Assembly (NCBI GenBank): GCA_024636505.1
Contig: JAGXGY010000045.1
Location: forward strand, 1 to 53,382
Direction of reading: 5' to 3'
Source of the DNA: Methylobacter sp.
GTDB lineage: Bacteria > Pseudomonadota > Gammaproteobacteria > Methylococcales > Methylomonadaceae
DNA: 53,382 nt
The position numbers and the translations under genes were made by a program. Positions 1-6,757 of this stretch are shown one piece after another. The notes under the pieces were generated by a model. It did no database searches, was not told the DNA's origin, and saw only the letters and a program-made list of their open reading frames with translations. Every line of letters starts with the position of its first letter. Position 1 is the first letter of the stretch.

Positions 1-421
1 CGTAATGACGGCATAAAACCGACTCTGTAGGCCGCAGAGGAGCAAGCGTTTCTATCATGCTGCATAAATGGGCCAAATAATGCCGTCTTAGTACCGAATC
101 CTGAGGAAGACAGCTGTTGATTTCTGTCGGCTCTTTTGTTTGCGGCTTTGTAGACGCCGCTGTATTAACTATTAATTTAGGTTCTGGGGGAGTCGCAATC
201 ATGGTATCGGCTGATTGTGAGTCTGCCGCAGTAGGCTCGGCATTGCCTACAGGCTGGTCGACTACTTTGATTTCTGGCGATTGCTTTTTCAACTCTGGAG
301 TTTTAGGTTCGCTAATGTGTGCTTCTTTTGTTGAGCGCGAAGAGCATTTTTTATATTTGTTAAAAACAATGAAAATTGTTATTAACAAAGCAAGTACAAC
401 GATGATTTCAAGTGCATCCAT
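1..421 (-). CDS. Membrane-anchored protein with duplicated [DE]SVLxRHY motif (3' end outside window)
   Basis: An open minus-strand frame of 140 codons begins with ATG at 421 and runs off the window edge without a stop, so the gene is partial. Residues 1-20 (MDALEIIVVLALLITIFIVF) form one hydrophobic segment followed by basic residues (NKYKK), which suggests an N-terminal membrane anchor with the rest on the cytoplasmic side. Residues about 25-100 are a low-complexity linker rich in Pro, Thr, Ala, Glu and Lys. After it comes LPQDSVLRRHYLAHL and, about 27 residues later, PTESVLCRHY, so a short motif is present twice. I do not know a function for this motif. Its regular coding character and the anchor-linker-domain layout argue for a real gene, and the plus-strand frame over the same bases is its shadow. 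Confidence 0.7.
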   Translation of the reverse strand, partial: MDALEIIVVLALLITIFIVFNKYKKCSSRSTKEAHISEPKTPELKKQSPEIKVVDQPVGNAEPTAADSQSADTMIATPPEPKLIVNTAASTKPQTKEPTEINSCLPQDSVLRRHYLAHLCSMIETLAPLRPTESVLCRHY

Positions 422-475
422 AGTAGCTATCCTGATTTAAAAGTGAATTGAATTAAGGTCATTAGATGTTAAAAG

Positions 476-497
476 TTTTGTTTAACGTTAAACAAAA
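476..497. promoter_or_regulatory. 22-bp perfect palindrome upstream of the membrane-protein gene
   Basis: The bases TTTTGTTTAAC and GTTAAACAAAA form an exact 22-bp palindrome with no loop, centred between 486 and 487. It sits 55 bases upstream of the minus-strand start at 421. A loopless AT-rich palindrome is more like a dimeric-repressor operator than a terminator. That role is inferred from position only. Confidence 0.4.
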
Positions 498-690
498 AAC
501 TATCATGAATTGGGGGGCATGGCAATAAGTAACAAAACCAGCCATAGGCCGCCATTCAGCCGCACCTTCGCGCATTGAAGTCTTAAAAATTGGGAGTAGC
601 GAGGATGCTTATAGATGAGTATTCAACTTAGTCGAACACAATGGCCAACGCCCATACGTTACTATGATCGACTTGGCTTTATCGGGCGCG

Positions 691-723
691 GATTGGGGAG
701 GGGATGCATACCCCTTCCCAATC
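691..723 (-). terminator. Strong hairpin downstream of the Cys-rich secreted protein gene
   Basis: A 13-bp stem (GATTGGGGAGGGG pairing with CCCCTTCCCAATC, one G-U pair) encloses a 7-base loop. It lies 83 bases past the stop of the minus-strand gene ending at 806 and may terminate or protect that transcript. No U-tract follows, so it could equally be a dispersed repeat. Apart from this hairpin and the palindrome at 476, I see nothing in the gap 422-805. Confidence 0.35.
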
Positions 724-805
724 GTTGGCGTCATCCCAACGGGATGTTTCCTTATTGCTTATGATATGTGCTTGCACGATACTTTTATTTTTTGTTAAAA
801 AGCAA

Positions 806-1153
806 TCACCAGCCGCGCTTAATAATTTTACATTGAACTTTAACGTTAGATAGATAACAACGGTATTTGCCTTTGACGTCTCCTTCGCATTCGTCACAAA
901 CTACGGTCCCCGTATCTTTAATTTCCGAAAGTGACCAGCCATAGCCTTCATGTTGGCACATGAGCTCAGTAGATTTCTTAACTCTGTAAGGCTTTTGCGC
1001 TTTGGCTGTGGCTATTTCTTTTGTTGTACAGCCCGGCGAAGATTGTAGATTTCCTTGTGTTTCCTTATAAACCCATTCGTCCACATTTAATGCCATTGTG
1101 GTTCCGGAAAAAAAAGATAAAATTAGCATGAGTGTTATTACTTTAAAGTTCAT
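806..1153 (-). CDS. Small secreted Cys-rich hypothetical protein
   Basis: This 115-residue protein begins with a clear Sec signal peptide: a basic n-region MNFK, a hydrophobic core LMLILSFF, and a probable cleavage after SGTTMA at residue 21. The mature part holds six cysteines, two of them in a CDEC pair and two more in the last 20 residues, so three disulfides are possible in the periplasm. I recognise no domain. The gene stands alone. Its neighbour upstream on the same strand is separated by the terminator at 1270-1303, and a GC-rich hairpin follows it. An overlapping frame at 679-897 is a shadow. Confidence 0.6.
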   Translation of the reverse strand: MNFKVITLMLILSFFSGTTMALNVDEWVYKETQGNLQSSPGCTTKEIATAKAQKPYRVKKSTELMCQHEGYGWSLSEIKDTGTVVCDECEGDVKGKYRCYLSNVKVQCKIIKRGW

Positions 1154-1269
1154 TTAGTGTTCTCCAAGTTTCGAAAAGACTGTTATTAAAAACAATCTGT
1201 TATTATTATAATCTGTAATTTCTCATTAGCTATAGGCAATTGGCGGCTTTTATTCATCACGAAGAGCAT

Positions 1270-1303
1270 AAAAAAAGCCATAACTTCGTGGTTATGGCTT
1301 TTT
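1270..1303. terminator. Rho-independent terminator of the Gld-type ABC operon
   Basis: The stem AAAAAGCCATAAC / GTTATGGCTTTTT closes a six-base TTCGTG loop and has A and T tracts on its two sides, so it can act in both directions. It lies 43 bases beyond the stop of the minus-strand gene ending at 1346. Confidence 0.8.
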
Positions 1304-1345
1304 AAGCCTGTCTAGCGATATGGGTAGTAATCGGCTAAGCACACC

Positions 1346-2692
1346 TTAACGCTGCTTGCGTTTATGCCAGATATAAAAGCCGGTACCCATGCATAGCAAC
1401 GGTATGATAATCAAGAAACCGAAGCCGATAATGCCGACGCTGAGCTGGCTTAATTGCAGGCTTTTATCGCTTGCAATTTTGGCCGGGATGTCGATAAACC
1501 GGTCATCATGAATCAGCCAGTTGATCATTCTTAAGCCCATGTCCAGATTGCCGACATTGCCGAGATAAGTGTTGGATAGAAAATCGCCGTCACCCACCAC
1601 CACGATGCGCTGCTGCGTTTTTTTACCAAGGTCGCGGGTTAATGCATAGGCAAAGGCAAGCGGGCCTTGTTTTTCGTCGCCGTCGGCATCGAAAACAATT
1701 TTTCCGGCTATCGGGCCGGTTTCTGTCCATGACTGTGAGACGCTTTTGAGTAACTCCACGGGGTGAAAATCGGTTTCCTCGCCGATTGCCAGCGCGGCAG
1801 TAACCGGATAAACGGTTATAGTCTGAAAGCCTTGGGTGATCGGATGAACACTATAATCGCTGGCGAGCACGAAGCTGGGGTCGTTAATGCCGTAAAGCTT
1901 GGAACTGCTGTCTACCAGAGTTCCCGGAAGCTGGCGCAAACCCAGGAGCTGTTGCAAGGCGTCCAAATGGGGGTTGCCCGGATCGGTCAGCAACAGCAGG
2001 TTGCCGCCTTGCTGGACATAGCGTTTGATCAGTTCCAGTTCAGCTGCCAGTAACGGCACGACCGGGGCGGTGATCACCAGCAACGCGGAGTTGCTTGGAA
2101 TGTCGGGCATGGTCGCCAGATTGATGGCTTGGGCCTTGATTTTACGGCGATCCAGTTCCTTGCTGAATTGGCCTAAATCGAAATTGGCGATGCCGTCAGC
2201 CGCGCGCTCGCCGTGGCCGGTCAGGAAAGTGACCCAGCGTTCATCGGCATTTGCCAGTTGCAGCAGCGCATTGGTCAGCGATGATTCGTCGATAAAGTTC
2301 AGTTTTTCAGTGCGCCCTTGGTAGTCGACAATAATCGCGCCGGTCGCGCCTATATTCAGTTCGCGTATTTTTTCCGGCTGCGCTCCGGGGTCGATAAAGG
2401 TCAGCGTTAGCTCGGCTTTATGGCGTTTATAGCGGTTGATCAAGTGTGAAATCTGGCTTCTTAGCGCGGGGTCTTTTTTAATAAAAGCGGTGATAACTAT
2501 TTCACCTGGCATCGATTCCAACAGTTTTTGCGATGCCTGAGACAGCGTATTACCGGCATTGCCGGTTATGTCGGTTTCAATGCTGTAGCGGGTGCTGATC
2601 CAGGCCAGTGTGCCGAGCATGCACAATAGAACCAGGATAATGAGCCCGTTTTTCAAGCGGATTTGCTGGTGTTTATGAGGCGATATTTTCAT
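1346..2692 (-). CDS. Gld-type ABC transporter auxiliary protein (GldG-like)
   Basis: The 448-residue protein matches the layout of the uncharacterised ABC-transport auxiliary family that includes gliding protein GldG: one N-terminal transmembrane segment (about residues 16-31, LIILVLLCMLGTLAWI), a large extracytoplasmic domain, and a second transmembrane segment at about 417-440 before a basic tail. In the ectodomain, a FLTGHGE stretch and a LLLLTDPGNP stretch are typical of the family. Its start overlaps the permease stop by 4 bases (ATGA), so the two are translationally coupled. In non-gliding bacteria the transported substrate of these systems is unknown. No other gliding gene is present here, so a motility role is not implied. 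Confidence 0.75.
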   Translation of the reverse strand: MKISPHKHQQIRLKNGLIILVLLCMLGTLAWISTRYSIETDITGNAGNTLSQASQKLLESMPGEIVITAFIKKDPALRSQISHLINRYKRHKAELTLTFIDPGAQPEKIRELNIGATGAIIVDYQGRTEKLNFIDESSLTNALLQLANADERWVTFLTGHGERAADGIANFDLGQFSKELDRRKIKAQAINLATMPDIPSNSALLVITAPVVPLLAAELELIKRYVQQGGNLLLLTDPGNPHLDALQQLLGLRQLPGTLVDSSSKLYGINDPSFVLASDYSVHPITQGFQTITVYPVTAALAIGEETDFHPVELLKSVSQSWTETGPIAGKIVFDADGDEKQGPLAFAYALTRDLGKKTQQRIVVVGDGDFLSNTYLGNVGNLDMGLRMINWLIHDDRFIDIPAKIASDKSLQLSQLSVGIIGFGFLIIIPLLCMGTGFYIWHKRKQR

Positions 2693-3441
2693 TTTTGCAA
2701 GCGCTCATTGTCGAGACTGCGGATACTGAGTGCGATAAAGGTGGTGATAAACAGCAAAAAGTAACTGACGTCGACCGAGCTGATCAGACCGCTTTGGATG
2801 TTCTGGAAATGCCTGAGAATCGACAGGTATTCAAACAGTTCGCTACGTTGATCTGTCAGACCGGATGTCCAGTCTACAATCCACAATAGCAGCAAAACAC
2901 CGAAAGTACTCATCGCGGCAACAGTCGGATGACCGGCGATGCAGGACATAAACAGGCCGATTGCGGTAAACGCAGTAACCAGCAACAGTAAGGCTAAAAT
3001 ATTGGCAAACAATTTACCCAAATCCAGTTCGCCGCCGCCCAGTAAAGATAATGGCATCAGGGTGATCAGGGCAATGATCAATAGCATCAGTCCGAGTATG
3101 CCGACATACTTGCCGAGGATAATGTCGATAGTGGAAACCGGCGCGGACAACAGCAAAGACAGGGTTTTATTGCGCCGTTCTTCGCAAATCAGACGCATGG
3201 TTAATAGCGGCGTGACCAGTAACAGAATAATGGCCGCGTTGCCGAATAAGGGCGGCACGATAATGTCGGTCAGCCCCGGCGCGCCTTCGATGGAAGCCAG
3301 TTTGGGCTGGAGCGAGGTAAAGGCTTCGACCTGGGTTAAAAACAAGAATGCCAGAATGAATTGCAATATGGCCAATATTGTCCAGGCCATCGGCGATAAA
3401 AACAGGGTTCTGAATTCGCGGGAAGCAATGGTTAAAATCAT
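2689..3441 (-). CDS. ABC-2 type transporter permease (GldF-like)
   Basis: This 250-residue integral membrane protein has about six hydrophobic segments and the usual ABC-2 opening for this family, with the N-terminal MILTIASREFRTLF amphipathic helix before the first segment. A charged cytoplasmic loop (RLICEERRNKTLSLLLSAP) after the second segment is the characteristic coupling region of ABC-2 permeases. It is the membrane partner of the ATPase at 3634 and of the GldG-like protein at 1346. An unusually long 192-base gap, holding a large inverted repeat, separates it from the ATPase gene. Confidence 0.8.
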   Translation of the reverse strand: MILTIASREFRTLFLSPMAWTILAILQFILAFLFLTQVEAFTSLQPKLASIEGAPGLTDIIVPPLFGNAAIILLLVTPLLTMRLICEERRNKTLSLLLSAPVSTIDIILGKYVGILGLMLLIIALITLMPLSLLGGGELDLGKLFANILALLLLVTAFTAIGLFMSCIAGHPTVAAMSTFGVLLLLWIVDWTSGLTDQRSELFEYLSILRHFQNIQSGLISSVDVSYFLLFITTFIALSIRSLDNERLQK

Positions 3442-3461
3442 GGTGATTACTCGGTTGACGA

Positions 3462-3611
3462 AATAGAACGCAGATGACGCAGATTAGACCGATTTACGCG
3501 GATCTTTTAAATCAGTATTTATTAGTGTTACGGGTTCTATTTCAATATGGGTTAGATAACCACAAAAAATCTTGTTAAATCATAAACAATCTGCGTCATC
3601 TGCGTTCTATT
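3462..3611. repeat. 24-bp perfect inverted repeat inside the ABC operon
   Basis: Bases 3462-3485 and 3588-3611 are exact reverse complements over 24 bp and enclose about 100 bases. Each arm contains the direct repetition GCAGATGACGCAGAT, and the loop carries the related CGATTTACGCGGATC. This resembles the dispersed GCAGAT-type palindromes of environmental proteobacteria. It splits the ATPase gene from the permease gene and could form a large mRNA hairpin that lowers read-through or alters stability. Confidence 0.75.
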
Positions 3612-3633
3612 GGTTTATAGTAATAAATCAAAT

Positions 3634-4563
3634 TCATAATTCGCGATGGTCTTTGGTTAGGCTAATAAAAATATCTTCCATCGACCTTTTTATCGGGGTC
3701 AGTTCCTGTAATCCCCATCCGGCGGTAATGATGTGTTCGGCAATTTGTTCGACCGGATTGGCGGTGACGCTGTGGTGAATTTTGATCCGGTTTTGGCTCA
3801 TGGTTTCGATAGAACTGATGCCGGGGAGCGTTAGCAAACTGTTAATGTCAGGCACTAGCCGGGTGGTGATTTGCAGAGTGCCGGTATCCATTTGCCGGTT
3901 AAGTCCGGCTATGGTTTCATTCAAGATCAGCTGTCCCTGATGAATGATTTGCACATGGGAGCAGGATTCCTGCACTTCGGTCAGTATATGGGTAGACAGG
4001 ATCACCCCATGATCTTGTCCCAGCTCCCGAATTAAGGTGCGTATTTCCCGGATTTGTATGGGATCGAGACCAACCGTCGGTTCATCAAGCACGATAACTT
4101 CAGGGTTGTGCAAGATGGCCTGAGCAATGCCGACGCGCTGCTGAAAGCCCTTGGACAGATTGACGATTAATCGCTCGGCAACCTCGGTTAAACCGCAACG
4201 CTCTTTGGTTCGGTTGATCGCATCAGTAACGGAACTTTTGGCTACGCCGTGCAGTCTGGCGCAATACAGCAGAAATTCCTGAACGCTTAGCTCTTTGTAT
4301 AGCGGCGGTGTATCGGGCAAATAGCCCAGATTCCGTTTAGCGGCTTTGGGTTGGTCGAGCAGGTCGAAGCCGTTGATTGTGATTTGCCCGGCGCTGGGTG
4401 CGAGATTGCCGCATAGCATCTGCATGGTGGTGGTTTTGCCTGCGCCGTTGGCACCTAAAAAACCGAGTACTTCGCCTTTGGCTAAGGTAAAGCTGACATC
4501 GTTAACGGCACAATGTTTGCCGTAATAACGGGTCAGGTGCTGGGCTTCGATCAGGGTAGTCAT
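3634..4563 (-). CDS. ABC transporter ATP-binding protein (GldA-like)
   Basis: The 309-residue protein is the nucleotide-binding subunit of the transporter whose permease and auxiliary protein follow downstream. The Walker A motif GANGAGKTT is near residues 38-46, the signature is read as LSKGFQQRVGIAQ around 137-149, and Walker B VIVLDEPTVGLDP lies just after it. A 90-residue C-terminal extension past the ATPase core is usual for ATPases paired with ABC-2 permeases. The start lies 8 bases beyond the hflD stop, so hflD and the transporter probably share a transcript. Confidence 0.85.
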   Translation of the reverse strand: MTTLIEAQHLTRYYGKHCAVNDVSFTLAKGEVLGFLGANGAGKTTTMQMLCGNLAPSAGQITINGFDLLDQPKAAKRNLGYLPDTPPLYKELSVQEFLLYCARLHGVAKSSVTDAINRTKERCGLTEVAERLIVNLSKGFQQRVGIAQAILHNPEVIVLDEPTVGLDPIQIREIRTLIRELGQDHGVILSTHILTEVQESCSHVQIIHQGQLILNETIAGLNRQMDTGTLQITTRLVPDINSLLTLPGISSIETMSQNRIKIHHSVTANPVEQIAEHIITAGWGLQELTPIKRSMEDIFISLTKDHREL

Positions 4564-4571
4564 ACGGAAGG

Positions 4572-5195
4572 CTAAAGCTGTTTCAGCAGGATTTGCAATT
4601 CAGCTTGAATTTTTTTACGGTAAAACAGGAACTTCCAGCGGGTGCCGCCGCATCGTTTCCAAAGAATGGCCGAACGTATTCCGGCCAATAAACAAGCGCG
4701 TATTTTATTGACGACATCGGGCTTGGATAAGTATTCCTGTTCACCATTAACCATGATTCTTGGTTGCAGGGTGCTGACGGTGGTGTGATAAATCTCGCCG
4801 AGATTTGCCAGTACATTTTCATGGAGTAGGCCGAAATGTTCCGATTGCGCCTGGGCACGTTCAATCCCGGTAAAAATGGTTTTAAGCATGGCCGGTTGCT
4901 TGGCTAGTTGATTCTCCAGAAAAACCAGCGACGCGGCATAGCGCGCTTGTTCGGGATTGGCAATTTTAAGGCCGGTCATTTGATCGTTAAGCTGTAAAAT
5001 CCCCAGATTAATGCCTGATAAACCGCCGTAAACATTGGCTACACCCTGTTCATCACTGATGAACAGACTGCCTATGCTGGCTTCAAGGGCGGACGAATCG
5101 GCGGTGCCGGTCGTTGCCAATTGTTGAACCAGTGCAGCTGCCTGGGAAATACCCGCAAGAGCGAGCGTTTGGTTGGCGATGGTGTTTAATAACAT
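4572..5195 (-). CDS. hflD: HflD family protein (high-frequency lysogenization protein)
   Basis: The 207-residue, mostly helical protein matches HflD in length and in its opening (NQTLALAGISQAAALVQQLA) and in the central block ARYAASLVFLENQLAK. In E. coli HflD is a peripheral inner-membrane protein that binds phage lambda CII. Its cellular role elsewhere is unclear. It is usually found beside mnmA and purB. Here it sits between an EAL-HDOD gene (2-base gap) and an ABC transporter operon, an unusual position. There is no clear Shine-Dalgarno before the ATG, which fits coupling to the upstream gene. Confidence 0.8.
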   Translation of the reverse strand: MLLNTIANQTLALAGISQAAALVQQLATTGTADSSALEASIGSLFISDEQGVANVYGGLSGINLGILQLNDQMTGLKIANPEQARYAASLVFLENQLAKQPAMLKTIFTGIERAQAQSEHFGLLHENVLANLGEIYHTTVSTLQPRIMVNGEQEYLSKPDVVNKIRACLLAGIRSAILWKRCGGTRWKFLFYRKKIQAELQILLKQL

Positions 5196-5197
5196 AA

Positions 5198-6397
5198 TTA
5201 TTTTATAGTACCCATAATGTCTTTTGCCCAGTTTATGCTTTTAATGTAAGCATCGCCAATAATAGATTGGTCAACATTCCTAAATGATACGGATGAAATG
5301 TCCCAGCGCTCATAGCTGATAACACAGTTAAGCGCTTCACCGCCCAGTCCTTCTTTGTGCAATATGGCTGAAACAATATCATCGGCTAAAGGCAATTGGC
5401 TAAGCGCTTCATCCAAGGATATATCCAGCAAGCTATCCAGATTGGACAAGATGCCAATCAGGAAAAAATTGTCTGATTTATTGCCGCTCAGATAGGCCAG
5501 TTCTTCACACATTCTGCCGCGTATTAAGGCGTTTTGCATGACCGCTTCCGGTTTTTCGGATAAGGAAGCCAGCGTCAATATATTTATCCAGCGTTTTATT
5601 TCGACCAGCCCCAGATAGGAAATAGCATGGCTAATGGACGAGACTTTATTGGGTAGTGCGAAAAATGCGGAATTGATATAATGCAGCAGTTTATAGCTGA
5701 GTCCGACATCCAGTGAGATTATCCTGGTCAGGTCTGCAAGTGCTACGTCGGGGTTGTTGACGGTGCTTAACAATTGAATGGCTGCGGTTTCATTGACGCT
5801 GACGCGCTTGCCGGAAACTAGGTTGGGTTTGTTGAAAAAGAAACCCTGGAAATAATCGCAGCCTAGTTCGAGCAGGTATTGATATTCGGAGTAGCTTTCT
5901 ACTTTTTCTGCGAGCAGTTTTACCCGGTAGGGCTTGAGACGCGTGATCAGTTCTCGTGTTTTGGATTCGCCCATTTCCAGAATATCCAGCTTGATAATAT
6001 CGGCAAATTCCACCAGCGGCGTCCAGGCGTCGGAAAAGACAAAGTCGTCCAGTGCGATGATATAGCCTAGATTTGACAGTTCTTTTAGGTTGGTGATAAT
6101 GGTTGCGTCGATGTCAACATTTTCCAATACTTCAACAACAACTCGATCTTTAGGAAGGCGTAAAGGGGTTTTGTCCAGGATGTTTTGCGTCGTAAAATTA
6201 ATAAAGGCTTTGTGAGGTCCGACTATAGCGTTAAGGCCAAGCTCTAAAATGGTATCGGTAATGACCTGATTGGTCGCTTGGGTAGCGCCATCCTTATGAT
6301 TCAGATCGAAATCATTGCCCCTAAAAAGGAGTTCGTAGGCGTAGATATTCAGCTGCTGGTCAAAAACCTGTTGACGCCCGATGATAATGTCTGCCAT
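5198..6397 (-). CDS. EAL and HDOD domain signalling protein (YuxH type)
   Basis: The 399-residue protein has an N-terminal EAL-type domain (about 1-195) and a C-terminal HDOD domain (about 200-390). The EAL signature is written YELLFR, with ALDDF, KLDIL and AEKVE following at the expected spacing and QGFFF at the end of the barrel. Several metal-site residues are therefore kept, although proteins of this YuxH class are generally thought not to be regular c-di-GMP phosphodiesterases. The HDOD part (LTRIISLDVGLSYKLLHYIN onwards) is a signalling module related to HD hydrolases but without their metal residues. It is the first gene of the minus-strand run into hflD and the transporter. Confidence 0.85.
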   Translation of the reverse strand: MADIIIGRQQVFDQQLNIYAYELLFRGNDFDLNHKDGATQATNQVITDTILELGLNAIVGPHKAFINFTTQNILDKTPLRLPKDRVVVEVLENVDIDATIITNLKELSNLGYIIALDDFVFSDAWTPLVEFADIIKLDILEMGESKTRELITRLKPYRVKLLAEKVESYSEYQYLLELGCDYFQGFFFNKPNLVSGKRVSVNETAAIQLLSTVNNPDVALADLTRIISLDVGLSYKLLHYINSAFFALPNKVSSISHAISYLGLVEIKRWINILTLASLSEKPEAVMQNALIRGRMCEELAYLSGNKSDNFFLIGILSNLDSLLDISLDEALSQLPLADDIVSAILHKEGLGGEALNCVISYERWDISSVSFRNVDQSIIGDAYIKSINWAKDIMGTIK

Positions 6398-6430
6398 TTT
6401 AATTGCTAGAGGTATTAAGTTTAACTATTT

Positions 6431-6470
6431 GTAGGTCGGGTTTAGCGTAAAATCCGAAATATAACCCAAT
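6431..6470. repeat. Degenerate GTAGGTCGGGTT-type dispersed repeat
   Basis: GTAGGTCGGGTTTAGCG at 6431-6447 followed by ATAACCCAA at 6461-6469 resembles a decayed copy of the GGGTT...AACCC palindrome type seen intact at 44072-44116. It lies in the divergent region between the EAL-HDOD gene and copZ. Confidence 0.3.
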
Positions 6471-6484
6471 TTATACCATGATTA

Positions 6485-6499
6485 TCGACTATCAGTCGA
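6485..6499. promoter_or_regulatory. Candidate operator upstream of copZA
   Basis: TCGACT ATC AGTCGA is a perfect 6-bp inverted repeat with a 3-base spacer, 42 bases before the copZ start. A regulator site for the copper pair is possible. It does not match the usual CueR dyad as I know it, so the role is only inferred from position. A good Shine-Dalgarno (AGAGGG) precedes the copZ ATG. Confidence 0.25.
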
Positions 6500-6541
6500 G
6501 TATGATATGGGCAATACTTCACTGCACAAGAGGGCATAAAA

Positions 6542-6757
6542 ATGACTGAATCTGTATCGTTAAATGTTACCGGCATGAAATGTGGCGGTTGTGAAACCAA
6601 TGTGACCACTAAGCTGCAAGCCATCGATGGCGTATTGTCGGTTAAGGCATCAAGCAAAGACAAAATAGTTAAGGTCGACTTTGATGCTGGAAAAACCAGT
6701 CTGGATGTTATTACCGATGCTATTACTGATGCGGGCTTTACCGTAGAGACAGCGTAA
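6542..6757 (+). CDS. copZ: CopZ-like copper chaperone (HMA domain)
   Basis: A single 71-residue heavy-metal-associated domain with the beta-alpha-beta-beta-alpha-beta pattern. The metal site GMKCGGC places Cys14 and Cys17 in the CxxC loop that binds Cu(I). Proteins of this size carry copper in the cytoplasm and hand it to the N-terminal domain of a P-type ATPase. The stop codon TAA overlaps the ATG of copA by one base, which supports that partnership directly. An AGAGGG Shine-Dalgarno stands 8 bases upstream. Confidence 0.85.
   Translation: MTESVSLNVTGMKCGGCETNVTTKLQAIDGVLSVKASSKDKIVKVDFDAGKTSLDVITDAITDAGFTVETA

Noticed and set aside
117-440. Plus-strand ORF of 107 codons
   Set aside because: It lies antisense to the open minus-strand gene starting at 421, which has a clear membrane anchor and natural composition. 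The plus frame shows no domain.
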